DNA of 64,000 nucleotides from the NCBI GenBank assembly GCA_963682055.1, contig OY821743.1:15969566-16033565 (forward strand), given 5' to 3'. This document shows positions 33,570 to 45,809 of the stretch, piece after piece. A program made the translations under genes and the position numbers. The first letter of the stretch is position 1, and each line of letters starts with the position of its first letter. Source of the DNA: Primula veris (lineage: Eukaryota; Streptophyta; Magnoliopsida; Ericales; Primulaceae). The notes under the pieces were generated by a model, which did no database searches, was not told where the DNA came from, and worked only from the letters and a program-made list of their open reading frames with translations.

Positions 33570-35865
33570 CACTGCTAGAAAACAGGTCAATTAAGACGGT
33601 TTTTTCTACGGCGGTTTCAAAACCGCCTTAATTTATTAACAATGGAGGTGGATGTATTGGAGGCGGAAAATAATCGTCTTTAAAAAGAAATAACAATAGA
33701 GGTTGTTGAGTTACCGCCTTCAAAGACAACACTATTGCCGTATTTAGTGACTTCCAAAATTTAAGAATGGAACAAAATCTATAAAATAAGTCACTCTTAA
33801 CTTTTTCAGTTATCTTTGGTGGTAAACCATTATTAATTAGTTTGAGTACTCTCATTTAAATTACTTAGGCTCACTTCCGAAATGTAATTTTTCTTTTTTC
33901 TTCTCATCAAGTGGGTTTGATAACTGTGAAACGTTTGAAGCATAATATCAAAGAAATAACTTTCAAAGATGACTTAGCTTTCCATTGCTAATAAAGGTTA
34001 GCAAGTTGGAAGTTTTACTTCAGATGATGTCTTATTATCTATTGATCTTTAATTTTCAAATCTACTCTTATTTTGATGGAGATGATTTTTGTGGTTTCCA
34101 GCAGGTAATACTCGCTAATCTTTTTGAGATTACGAGTTTGATCTTGTACTTAGGTTAAGTTTTTTAATCTCATGCATGTTTTGCTAGAGATTTTTCAAGT
34201 TCATAAGCTGTAATATAACTTAGCTTATAATTGAATTAGGCTTCTTTTGATTTGATGTTTTCTGTTAATGTACATAGTAGTTCAAGATTTTGTTTTGAAT
34301 TTCGATTGAGTTAGTAGAAATTTTGTTATTGCAGTTAGGAAAAAGTATTTATAGCATTTGTTTGATCAACGAGAGCACATTAATCAAACGGGAGAGTATG
34401 CTATATTTCAAAAATAAAAACTAAAGTTCGAACATCGGGTAGGTAAATGTGTTGTGTTTAATTTCTTGTTTCCCTTCTTTAACTAGTGTTTCACGATTTT
34501 TCTTTTAATAAATTGATACGTCGCTTTTTATTTTTTAGTGTTCTTATTGCAATATACTGAGTTCATTTGAGAACCTTGCCATCTAGTGTTATTCGTAAAG
34601 ACCGAGCTGCTGTTTTCTGTGGAACTATAATTCGAAAGCCTCTAAGCGCACCAGAAAAGTCTTAGTACTTGGTTTTTGTTTCATTGGATCCTATCATCTT
34701 CACACAAGTTTTTATTGATTTATATACAAAAATAAATATTCATTCAGGTTTTTAAAAAATTAGATACAATAAAGCACGCATAATTCTTTAAGTAAAACCA
34801 TTTAGCACGGAATAGATTATTTTAAATAGGTGTTATGTATCACAGAAATAACATGGATACGAATTTGGATTGAGTTTTTCCCTGCATTATTAATGTTATA
34901 TATGTTCACTTATGGAGATTAACAAATTACATATATGAATGATGATTTACGGATGTTGTTAATAATATGTGCAATTGACGATTGATCCTAGGGTGTAAAA
35001 AATAAGTTTGAAGGTATTTAAAAGCATTCGATCATGTGAATTGCTTGCAACTGAAGCAAATTGAGTTTCTTGATAAAAGAAAGTAATAAACAAATATTAT
35101 CACTTGAAAATACAATTTTACCTACGCAAGATTTGTATTGGTTTACATTCTGCATCATTTGTTAATTATTGGAGTACAAGTTTATTAGTCTCCTTTACAT
35201 TTTTCAAAGATTTTTATGCTCAGTCCTCTTTGTTTCATGTTGGGCTATTATTTTGCTATTTATTCCATTCATTTTGTATTTTTAAATAAAATTATTTTGA
35301 TTCTTTATATAGAGATGCTTACACACTTGCTTTTGTTTTGATCATATAGATAAACAAAGGTGAGAGTAGTTTCAAGATGAATCACGCGGAAGAAAAGACC
35401 TACATAGATTATGTGCAGTTGTCTGTTGTTTTATTTTTTTTGGAACACTTGTAATTTTTGTTTGATCGATCTTATGTATAAGAGACTTGTTCATATATTT
35501 TGAGAGTGAATGAAACCTAATTCAGTGGCGATTTTCCAATTTTTTTTTTGCTTTTTGTTGATTCCATGTCATGTACTGCAGCACAACTCCTGACTAAATT
35601 GATATATACATATATTTAAAAAATTGGTGGTTAGGTCGCATTCGCCGTAAAAACTAATTTTTTTAAGGCGGTTTGGTTTACATTGCCTTATACGCTCATT
35701 GAAAAACCTCCATTCTTTTTTAGAGAAGATAGTGAACCGTCTTAAAACGTTTAGCAACGCTTGCGGAAATGGCGGTCTAGAAACCGCCTTAAAAGGTTTT
35801 AAAGGCAGTTTTCGAACCTTTTAAGGCGGTAATAAACCGCTTTTACTGACTTTTTTCTAGTGGTG
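33570..35865. mobile_element. CACTA-type element with AAGGCGGT repeats
   Basis: The left end is CACTGCTAGAAAACAGGTCA and the complement of the right end is CACCACTAGAAAAAAGTCAG. Both subterminal regions carry AAGGCGGTTT and its complement, including the palindrome GGCGGTTTCAAAACCGCC. The flanking triplets AGC and AAC differ by one base, so the target duplication is imperfect. The interior is AT-rich without a recognisable transposase. Confidence 0.6.
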
Positions 35866-36019
35866 AACACCGTATCCGAGGAGGAGATATCTCGACTAGA
35901 GTCTTTACCGTTTCGCCTTTTTTGTTTTAAATTGTAACCTGTGCAATGGTTGTCCTGATTTAAACTGGGCTTTTCTACTTTTCTGCCCCAAACTCCTAAA
36001 CCAAGATTTATATCCATCC
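35866..36019 (-). other. Exon-like segment beside the CACTA insertion
   Basis: On the minus strand a pyrimidine-rich stretch ending in CTTTTTTTCAG precedes an open stretch starting MDINLGLGVWGRKVEK and rich in Lys, Arg and Ser. It stays open up to the CACTA end at 35865. No similarity is recognised. It could be an exon cut by the transposon or chance. Confidence 0.25.
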
Positions 36020-36787
36020 TGAAAAAAAGCTAGTTAATTTCCCCCCCCTTAACGTTGTTATCAAGCAAGCACTAAATAAATTTCAGACTACTTGATATTG
36101 TGTTGAGGTACATGGTCGAATGTACTGTACAACCGGAACAAGGTCCTAATAATGGTAAAAAGTGAGATTCGATTGGCGGGCTTCTCCTAACGAGTTGTGT
36201 GAATGGTTAAAAACGCATCAACTCTTTTTATAGCTCATTTGGCATCTAAGCCTACAACTCAGCTTTAAAGCTTTGTGCTTACAAGCAAAACAAGGTAAAA
36301 AATGAGGCAAAAAGCCAACATTGGCAAACTTAGGTCCCGGCAAACTTAAGAGCCGCCATAAAAAAATAGTATATATTTATAAATTGACGTCATTTATAAG
36401 GTAAATATATCTCTCGAGTTTGGTCTTTTATTAAAATGACCGCTTTTATCATTTGTTTTTTGTTTTATTATTGTGCAACTTTTTCCATTAACATTGTCAC
36501 ATTTTCCGTCAAGTTAAATACGCCGGAATTTTATATAGGGTTGAGAATGAGTCTCTACAAGTAAGAAATAGATAACATTAACAAAATAGGAAACTGTAAA
36601 TAAATAAAAAAAATCGTGGTTTGTATTCAAAGAAATATAGGCTTTTATGTTGTGACTTGGAATAAATTAAAAAAAAATCTCATGGAGTAAGGAATGGCAA
36701 TTTATTCTTATGAAACATCGAGGAATAAGGAGATTGAATCGGAAATATGGACAAATTCTTATGAAGTAAAAAAAAAAAGGCTCAACT
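36020..36787. other. Intergenic DNA, nothing recognised
   Basis: No coding or repeat structure was identified apart from short homopolymer runs. Confidence 0.4.
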
Positions 36788-36795
36788 GGTCCAAT

Positions 36796-37671
36796 TAGGG
36801 CTGGTAAAAAAAATCCCGAAATCCCAACCCGCATCCGACCCGAGAATAGTCCCGACCCGAAAATGTCGGGTTTTCTCCCAACCCGACAAACTTCGGGATC
36901 GGAATCGGGTGACAATTTTGATTTCGTCGGGTGTCCCGACCCGACCCGATCCGATTTTTAAATTAATTTATATTTTATATAAAAATATAAAGTAATTTAT
37001 ATCAAATGCAAGTGATGAGAATCGAAACTTGTAACTCTAGTATACAATATAATCAATCTACCATATGAGTTACAATCTTTTTTATTTTATATATTAGTTA
37101 TAATTATACAAGTATAATATAGATTTGTAGTTTTAAATATATGAAACTATTAAAATAAAAAATATACTTAAATTAAAAAAATATATTGTTATTTTCAAGA
37201 AAGATAAATGATTATTATTTTCCGATTATAAAAATTATAATAATAATGTATCTCAATAGTATGATAATTGTTATTTGTGTGAATAAAACAAAATAGTAAA
37301 AGAATCTGATAAAAAACGTATCAATTTTTTTATCTATTCCATTATTTGTACTTTCACACTATTTTTTCTATTATATGTTAATTTCTTTTCATTTCTTATG
37401 AATGTTATTTTTAAACTAGAATTATGTTTCGTGTTAATAACATGTTTAGACTTCTCAAATGAAAATTGTTAATAAAAAATGACGTCGTCGTAAAATAAAA
37501 AAATATGTCAGGAGATTCGGAATAAATCTATCCAAACCCTACGAGATACTGAAAATTCAAGTCCCGAAAAAATCGGATTCGGATTGGATTTTTTTTTTCA
37601 CTTCCAAACATAATCAGGTCGGAATACGGATTGAACGTTTACAGGTCGGATCCCGACCCTAACCGGCCCTG
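36796..37671. mobile_element. hAT-type element, inverted relative of 19843-20737
   Basis: 876 bp, starts TAGGGCTGG and ends CCGGCCCTG, with 8-bp flanks GGTCCAAT (36788-36795) and GTTCCAAT (37672-37679) differing by one base. AGGGC-type ends and an 8-bp duplication fit hAT. The ends carry CCCGACCCGA repeats. The interior is a diverged inverted copy of the other element, including its tRNA-like stretch. It is non-autonomous. Confidence 0.75.
37013..37079 (-). other. tRNA-like sequence inside the second hAT element
   Basis: On the minus strand, TAACTCATATGG stands in the A-box position and GTTTCGATTCTC in the B-box position, spaced as in the first copy. The B-box is better preserved here and the A-box slightly worse. 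Confidence 0.4.
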
Positions 37672-37961
37672 GTTCCAATAGGAGACATATGTGAGCCGTC
37701 TTTTGTTATATACTGTATCATGTAGAGTACAAAAGTTTTGACTATCAAACAATGAAATAATTGTTTAAAAAAAAAAAAAAATGAAATTAGCAAATACTTA
37801 TTAAAAGCATCTATGAGTTAGTAATGATGATTATAATTAATTATATTAGTTTCTGGTTGTATAATTATACTTATCAGTTGCTTTTATTTTAACTACACTA
37901 TTGCTGTTGTTTTCTGGCAATAAAATTATTTAAGTGTAGTAGTCAAATATTATTTACAAAA

Positions 37962-38052
37962 GGGGTGGTGGCGCAGTTGGCTAGCGCGTAGGTCTCATAG
38001 CTTTAATAACTGAGTAATCCTGAGGTCGAGAGTTCGAGCCTCTCTCACCCCA
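37962..38052 (+). tRNA. tRNA-Met (CAT), elongator, with intron
   Basis: GGGGTGG pairs with TCACCCC in the acceptor stem, followed by discriminator A at 38052. The D-arm (GCGCAGTTGGCTAGCGC), T-arm (GAGAGTTCGAGCCTCTC) and anticodon CAT are present, with an insertion of about 17 bases after the anticodon. Among plant nuclear tRNAs, elongator tRNA-Met and tRNA-Tyr normally carry such an intron, so this is the elongator type. A run of T at 38056-38063 can end pol III transcription. It appears intact. Confidence 0.95.
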
Positions 38053-38199
38053 TAATTTTTTTTTATCTCTATTTTTATTGATCAAGTGTTGAATTCTCTC
38101 GGTCTCGTATTGTTTGGGCGCGTCTCGTGCCGTCAAAGTATAGTTTTATTCTTTACTTGGCGGTCTTGAATAGGTTATCTAAGATCGGCTTCAAAAAAT

Positions 38200-38700
38200 G
38201 GTTTTAGTTAGGGTTAGTGGGAGTCATCTTTGTAAGGGGGCCGAAAGTGTAAACTAGTTGTTTTTTAAATATGAGTTTGCTAAAAGAGTTTGGACGATAG
38301 GGCGTTCTAGGTCCGGGTTTATAGATTCCTGGCTTCGTGCTCGTCTTATTTGGATTAGATGAGTTGGGCATCGCATATTTAATTTCAAAAGAAATACGGA
38401 TTCAGCGAGTTTAGGAAAAATTCTTCTAGCATGAACGGTATATTGGTTGTGGTGCAAAAGGAATTCAAGATTTAAGCAAGGGATATGTTCGAGCCCCGGT
38501 AAAGTTTTTAGATTGGTAGAATTTTACGTTGTAAATAGTATGAATAAGTTCGGAAAATTTACTAACTATTGTAGAGACAAGTTTAATAGATGTTTGGCGA
38601 CTAAGTCCCAAACTGTGGGTGACTACCCGTATATAGTCTGTCGGTTTTTATGCTCGTTTTTGGGTAGAGGATTTTACTTTCTCATTTTCTAATACAATGG
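38200..38700 (+). pseudogene. LINE-type (non-LTR) 3' end remnant
   Basis: Decayed frames read YEFAKRVWTIGRS and, after stops, VYWLWCKRNSRFKQG, then a stretch of aromatic and basic residues. This resembles the C-terminal zf-RVT region of plant LINE reverse transcriptases, where a tryptophan-rich W..W..RN motif follows the zinc-binding segment. Stops interrupt every frame. The assignment rests on short motifs. Confidence 0.35.
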
Positions 38701-39136
38701 TTGGTTTAATTTTAAAAAAACATGGATACAATTAAAAAGTTCTAAATCAAACTAATTTTTTTTTCTTAAAACAAAACTCTATTGATCCTAATGAACATAG
38801 AAAAACCTCTAATTTGGATTACAAGAACTTGTTACATTTTATATCTAAATCCAAACACCAGACAACTAATTTCCTGGATGTATATATATATTGCAACGTT
38901 GGACACTATGCACGAGAACAATTTTTGCGATGTTTTCCACGGCTATATTAAACCAGTACTACAAGAGATGCGATTTGTATTATAAAAGTATAAATACAAC
39001 AATCTTTCAGTAATAGACTACTAATTGTGTCGCTACTTCAGCATTTTATTTACGAAAAATAAAGTTTTCCATTATCAAAACTTTGTCAGCTCTCTCCGCT
39101 GCAAAAATTGCTCGTACAATATATGTACTAAAAGGA

Positions 39137-39735
39137 ATATCACTTCATAAAACTCGTCTCATTGAATATTTTTTATACTAAATGCTTTTACTCACATATT
39201 TCATTATCCAACAACTCTATCCGCTTAAATGGCATACACATATGGCATGTACAGTCACTAATCAACATAGACTCTTAATATACACGTATATATATTAATA
39301 CACATGTATATATATATTATTAATACTAGATTTAACATTTTTTCTTATTTTTAATTAATATTTAAATTTAGGGTAGACTCATCTAGGGTTCTAATATATT
39401 TTTATTTGAGTTTTTAATAGGTTAGGTTTTTAGATTTAACAATTTTTGTTATTTTTAAATTAATATTTAAATTTAGTGTAAAAATATCACTTCATAAAAA
39501 TCGTGTTATTGAATATTTTTATGGGAAATGCTTTTACTCAAACATTTAATTACCCAAAAACTCTATCCGCTTAAGTGACATGCACACATGGCATGTACAA
39601 TCACTCATCAACATTGACTCTTAATATGCATGTACATATATTAATACACATGTATATATATTAGTAATACTAGATTTAACAATTTTTCTTATTTTTAATT
39701 AATATTTAAATTTAGGCTAGACTTATCTAGGATTT
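39137..39735. repeat. Tandem duplication of about 345 bp
   Basis: The stretch from AATATCACTTCATAAAA (about 39137) to TTAATATTTAAATTTAG recurs from about 39484 with scattered changes, including CTCTATCCGCTTAA and the TATATATTAATACACATG part. No coding sequence. Confidence 0.65.
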
Positions 39736-40149
39736 TGAGTTTTTATTATGTTGTAATCATCATCAATTTTCCTCTTTTATTTTTCTTTAATTAATAAGAT
39801 ATTAAAAATAATTAGGCTGAGTTGGACAAGTCCACATCAGCGGGTTGATATTTTAGGTTGATTTTAAAGGTTGCAATAATATGACTCTGTTTTTATTTGG
39901 TCAAGTGCGTTTTACTACAAGAAAATATTTCTTCAATCGACATCATTGTTTCCGAGTAAGTACTTTGTCTTGATTGTAAAACATTTTGCATAAAAAATAA
40001 CAGAAATTGTACATACAGAAAGTTTCTTTTCTTTCTTCCAAAACACAAAATCGTATCCATTTTTCCTCATAAGGCTCTAAATTGGTAAACTAATGTTCAA
40101 ACTTAATTTTAAGCATGTTTTTGGTAGTGTATTTTACAGAAGACACTAA

Positions 40150-42240
40150 AGAAAATGCATGGAAAAAATTCCCCTTTTAATTAATGATTGTTACATGAAA
40201 ACAAAACTATTTAATAATTGGTCACCCTATAAAATTTAATTAAAAATTAGTCAATTATTTATAAAACTAATTAAGTATTAGTCCACTCACCTAATTACTC
40301 AATAAAAAAAAAAATAAAATGAAAAAATAGGGAAAACACAAAAAAAAAAAAAAAAAAAAAAAACACTGAAAAAAAACTTTAAAAAAGTCGGAAACCGGAA
40401 AAAACTCCGAAAAAATGGTAAAAATACCTAGAAAAAAAAAAAACCAAAATCATAAAAAAATGAATTTTTTTTCAAAAAACCGGGAACCCGACAAAACTCA
40501 AAATTGGTAAAAAAAATTAAAAAAAAAGCCCTAAAATAAAAAAAAAATCCAAAATCACAAAATAATGAAAAAACGATAAAAAAAAGTCAAAAAACCAAAA
40601 AAAATCCAAAAAATGGTAAAAATAATTTTAAAAAAATCCAAAATCACAAAAAAATAAAAAAAGTTCGAAAGTTAATTAAGAATTGGGTCCATGAAAAAAA
40701 AACTATGTAAGAATTGGTCACCCTATAAAATTTAATTAATGATTGGTCAATTATTTATAAAACTAATTAATGATTGTTCCACCGACCTAATTACCCAATA
40801 AAAATAAAATGGAAAAAATAGGGAAAACTCAAAAAATAAAAATAAAACGAAAATACAAAAAAAAAACTGAACCTTTATAAAAGTCGAGAACCTGAAAAAA
40901 CTCCGAAAAATGGTAAAAATACCAAGAAAAATCCAAAAAACCAAAATCACAAAAAAAAAATGAAAAAAATTTCAAAAAAAGGGGAAACCAAAAAAACCAA
41001 AAATTGGTATAAAAAAAAACCCCGAAAAAATAATAAAATTCCAAAATCACAAAACAATAAAAAAACATTCAAAATCATAAAAAGTCGGAAACCGAAAAAA
41101 ACCCAGAAAATGGTAAAAATATTTAAAAAAAAATCCAAAATCACCAAAAAAAAATTAAAAAACGTTCAAAAAGTCGGGAACCCGAAAAAAATCCGAAAAA
41201 TTGTAAAAATAATTAAAAAAACCAAGAAAAATCAAAAAATCCAAAATCACAAAAAATGAAAAAATGAAAAAAAGTAAAAAAAAGTAAAAAAAAAAAGCCG
41301 GAAAGTCCAAACAATGTTAAACTTTAAAATAACATGCAATTGTTTTCAAATGACTCAAAATGACTTCCAAATGAGAGTTAATTAAGGTTTGGTCAATGAA
41401 AACAAAGCTATTTAAGAATTGGTCACCCAATAAAATTTAATTAAGTATTGGCCAAGTCAATTATTTGTAAAACTAATTAATGATTGATCTACCCACCTAA
41501 TTACCCAATAAAAACAAAAATAAAATAGAAAAAATAGGAAAAACTCAAAAAATAAAATAAAAACGAAATACCAAAAAAAATTGGAAAAACCTTTAAAAAA
41601 GTCATGAACCCGAACAAAACCCGGAAAAATGGTAAAAATACCACAAGAAAAATACAAAGAACCAAAATCACAAAAAAATGAAAAAAAAAGTTCAAAAAAG
41701 TCGGAACCCAAAAATACCCAAAATTGGTAAAATTTTAAAAAAAACACCTAAAAATTAAAAAAATCCAAAATCACAAAACAATGAGAAAACGTTCAAAAAA
41801 GTCGGAAACCCGAAAAAAATACGAAAAATGGTAAAAATTAAAAAAAATCAAGAATAAAAAAATTAAAAAAAATCAAGAAAAATCCAAAATAACAAAAAAA
41901 AATGAAAAAAACGATCAAAAAGTCGGGAACCCAAAAAAAATCCGAAAAATGGTAAAAATAATTAAAAATACCAAGAAAAATCAAAAAATCCAAAATCCAA
42001 AATAAAAAAAGAAAAGAAAAAAAGTTCAAAAAAGTCGGAAAGTCTAAACAATGTTAAAAACTTTAAAATAACTTGCAATTGTTTTCAAATGACTCAAAAT
42101 GACTTCGAATGACTTCAAAATGAGGGTTAGTTAAGGATTGGTCCACGAAAACAAAACTATTTAAGGATTAATCACCCTATAAAATTTAATTAAGGATTAG
42201 TCAATTATTTGTAAAACTAATTAATGATTGGTCCACTCTG
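40150..42240. repeat. A-rich tandem array with strong strand asymmetry
   Basis: A head motif (ATTGGTCACCCTATAAAATT with flanking sequence through CTAATTACCCAATAAAA) occurs at about 40215, 40705, 41420 and 42165. Between heads, units of AAAAGTCGGGAACCCGAAAA and AAAATGGTAAAAAT with long A runs repeat. The last two segments form a unit of about 740 bp. The plus strand is mostly A with little T. Long frames on the minus strand are only runs of Phe and carry no signal. Confidence 0.75.
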
Positions 42241-42784
42241 TACATAAATAGGTAATTAAATCAAAGGAAATTAAAAACGGGATACCCCTGTACAGAAGTC
42301 TCTTCCAATCAAATATGCAATTTGTTTTTATCTTTCTATAAGGATTGTCTGGACATGTTTCATTATTATAAACAAGTACAATAGTAAGACTTCCTTTAAA
42401 TTCCAAGCAAAACACGATACCGTTAAAATAAAGTCAGTCCCATTGATCAACATCAAATTAAAAAAATCACGATAAATTTTTTTCAATAGAACAAACATTC
42501 CGACATCTATTAAAACTTAACATTAAAAATAAAGATGAATTTGAAGAAGAAAAACTAGTACATATATCAATTCCAAATCGATCTACTCATCAAATTTATT
42601 TTCCTTCAATTTTGAGAACCGGAAAATAAGAGATTAGTTTGAGCAAATATTCACAACCATTCATAGTGACAGTTGATTGCTAGTTTTAAAACCATATACC
42701 ACATTTAAGCTACCCGTGACATTTTTGTTTTCAGCAGCCCAAACAAAACATCTTCCGCTGACAGACTGAATTAGAAAAAGGTTA

Positions 42785-43469
42785 TTACTTTGCTATACGA
42801 TACCTGTAGAACGTCTTGCCTATCCAGAGTCCAGACGTCATCTTCCCCATCATATTATTCCAACTATCACATTGTGACCACACCAGCACGCTAGCATTCC
42901 ATCGCAAATGAAGTGCATATCCTACCAATGCATTATTGAGAAGTGAACCTCGCATGGCAACCCACAGCTTTGAATTTGAGGGTAGAAAAAGCTTGTTAAA
43001 CGATGATAATTTACTGTAAAAATTTATGTTACAAGAACTGTATAGAAAACACAAGCTGGAGAAAGAAAAAAGAGTATTATCTACAACAATGAAAAAAAAA
43101 ATCAGTTGCTTGTCCTTCCCCGAGAAGAATTTTTCAATTTTTTTGACGAAAATTAATGATTCCAATGGTCACCTTCGATACGTACAAATAGGTTTCAATT
43201 TGTTTATGGAACTTGGTTGAATCAGGTCAAAAAGTTCAATTGAGATGTAAAATAAGATTTTTTAAAAACGGCTGCAACTTTGAGCAGTAATCAGACTTGT
43301 TCTAGGATTTACTCTAGGAGGTTGCAAGTACTAAAGCCAAATAATTCAATCTTTTCCAAACAAAAAAAAGACAAGAAAACAAGAACCTGGGCAAAGCAAC
43401 GTACCACGAAATGAAGACCACCAGCCGAATGATTTTTGGTTCCTGCATACTGTGTTGCATAGGCTTTCC
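42785..43469 (-). CDS. Unrecognised gene, last two exons, unit 1
   Basis: An 83-bp exon-like island (43469-43387) ends CCCAG before GTTCTTG. A second island (42967 down to stop TAA 42787-42785) follows an AG. Joined, the phase is kept: the first gives a frame ending FVVRCFAQ, the second starts LWVAMRGSLLNN and ends KTFYRYRIAK. The 419-bp spacer varies between units by indels, while the islands do not change length in the best copies. I do not recognise the product. Upstream exons are not identified, so the start is missing. It could be a real gene, a decayed family or a non-coding transcript. Confidence 0.35.
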
Positions 43470-45492
43470 CTTCTAAATGCGGAAAAAAAAAAACTTATGA
43501 CCAACTTACGTCAATCATGATACACATTAATTATAAAGATACCAACAAATCGCAACATACATTAAAAAGCTCATAAGTATCACTCCACCTCCGGTACAGG
43601 TACGTTGCACAAAAAATAAGAAAGATGTTATCAGAAATGAGAACTAATAAGTCAATCAAAATACAGAACAGAAGCACAGAGACATGCACTACCCAGCAGG
43701 TACACACGAGAAAATAATAAAACCTGCCATTATACTTCGCTACTAAGATAATAAGGCAACCCTATACACAAGTCTTGCATATTACAATTTACAAGGTTCC
43801 AGGAGATATAAGATGTCCCTGTCAACCGACTAATCGCCAATTATAGACCCTCAAAAATAAAAAATAAAAGTGACAATTTTGGTCAAAATGTTTAATTGGC
43901 GATTAGTTGTGACTAATCGGAAAATAGCTGGGTCGGAGGTCACCGACCAATCACCAACTATGAACTAGTGTCTCATACTTTGAGCAATGCTAGTTTAAGA
44001 TCAGTGGTTTCCCCACCAACAATAAATTGATTTTAAGGAATGTGTTTCTTTGAGGTCAAGCATCCAGTAAAAAAAGGATTTAAACATAAAAAGCATTGAA
44101 TGACAAATGTACACTCATCCTGTGGAACTTCTTCGTACTAAAGGTACACTCATCCAGCCTCGGCACATTGAATGACAAATACGAAGAACATTTCATTTGG
44201 TGTACATCTGTAAAACAAAAGAAAGGGGGGCAAAGGAAATACAAAACAACATAACTGATTAAGAAACTGAAAATAGACAGAATAACGACAGCAAAAACAA
44301 CAATAATAAAAAATATATTAATATAAGGAAATTCACTACACAAATTAAAAAACAAAATAGAGATCAAAGTATATTTTTATATTAATATAGAGAAAACCAT
44401 ATTCATTCTAAAAAGTCAATCAACCCCATTATTAAGAAAGGAAAAGGAACAGACTGACAAGATTTAAATAAACTAAAAAGGCTTTTACTTATAATGAACA
44501 ATGGAGTTGCAATTAAATAACCGAAAATCAATCATTATAAACTACAAAAAGTACCAGATCGAAACATATTCTAATTCACTTTAAAACAAACAGTAACAAG
44601 ATACCGATTCAAGTTGCAACTAATTAACCCAGATTAATCGGTAAAGATTACTTAGGATCTCCCAAAACCATATTAAATTAATTCAACAACAAAAAATAAC
44701 CAGATCAAAACAAATTCTAGTTGCAATTAAATACCCATGAATCAATCAGAAAAAATTTAAGATATTATAATTCAACAGGAAACAGAAACCAGATCAAGAT
44801 TCATTCAAGTTCAAAAACTAATTGAGATTTTCCAAATCTAGATCAAATTTATTTTATGGAAACAGTAACCAGATTGAAATCAATTCAAGTTGCAATTGAA
44901 TATAGAAAATTGTATACATTAATTAGGGTTTTCAAATCACTAGATAAATCTAGGAAAAACAGTGGGATCATACAAAAACTTTATCAAAAAAATGTGAAAG
45001 GCATGTGGGAGAAAATGAGATTGCTGCTATCCAATAATAAACTCTTTCCCTCCAAACCAAAACTTCCTTTTCTTTCTTATTATTCCGGTATATAAAAAAT
45101 GGAGATTAGGGCGAAACAATGCCTAGAAATATCATTAGCCAAGCATATTTTACTTGCACACCCGGTACAAGTACAGGTACAATGCACATAGATATGAAGT
45201 AAAGTTTATCTTGAGAACAAAAACATGAATGAAAACACAGGACACAAGCAAAAAGACCAAAAACATGAATGAGAACAAATAGATATTATGGGTACTATCT
45301 ACCCATAATATCTATTTATTATATAAAAATTATATTAACCATGACCGTAAACATGTTCCAAGATGAATCACCCATCCCACACTAACATGCCAAAGAAAAT
45401 CATAACACTCATATCAGCTTTGTTACAAAAATTAATAAAATAAAATAAAATTAGACGGAAAAGCAGAGAAGCGTTAATTGAGGTTTACTTAC

Positions 45493-45800
45493 CTAAAAGG
45501 AGAGAGAGATCGAGAAATTACTCGTCTGACGAATTAATAATTATGGCGTATGGAAGTGAAGGGCTAATCCTCCGATTAGGGTTTCTGTAGATGACAGAGA
45601 GAGGGATGGATAGTTAACGCCTTTACAGCCAAGTAGGCCTTCCAAGCGATGGCAGTGTATGTAAGTATGTATGTGTATCTATGCAGAGGGGAAGAGCACC
45701 AGCTGCAGACCGGCAGTGGGGTAAATATGACGCGGAGGGTTTAAGCTGCGAAGTTTCCAAACTAATTTTAGCACCGACTTAATTGGTCCCTCCTCCTACA
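45493..45800 (-). promoter_or_regulatory. Promoter and 5' leader module, unit 1
   Basis: On the minus strand a TATA-like region (altered here), a C/T-rich leader and AAACCCTAATC (telobox-like, about 45577-45585) are followed by a pyrimidine run and the donor TTTTAG|GTAAGT at 45493. This is the layout of a plant 5'-UTR exon. Related modules are in units 2 and 3. Confidence 0.5.
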
Positions 45801-45809
45801 ATGTTTTTC

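Larger units (their letters stand above)
42245..45809 (-). repeat. Array unit 1
   Basis: Read on the minus strand: promoter/leader module (45809-45465), module H (about 45440-45130), a segment with an inverted-repeat block (44370-43750), then modules F, E, D, C, B and A down to 42245. The order matches the other units except that module G is replaced. No clean unit boundary is visible other than where module B of one unit meets the promoter module of the next. Confidence 0.7.

Noticed and set aside
39913..39935. TACTACAAGAAAATATTTC as another CACTA end
   Set aside because: First base altered, no partner end and no subterminal repeats recognised.
40747..42029. Several Phe-rich minus-strand and Lys-rich plus-strand frames
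   Set aside because: Artefacts of A-rich repeats, no domain and no conserved start.
42705..42803. A further last exon after the 164-bp island in unit 1 (GTATC donor, TTCAG acceptor, in phase)
   Set aside because: The intron would be only 38 bases, shorter than plant introns normally are, and unit 5 lacks the donor GT context; reading on to the shared stop is simpler.
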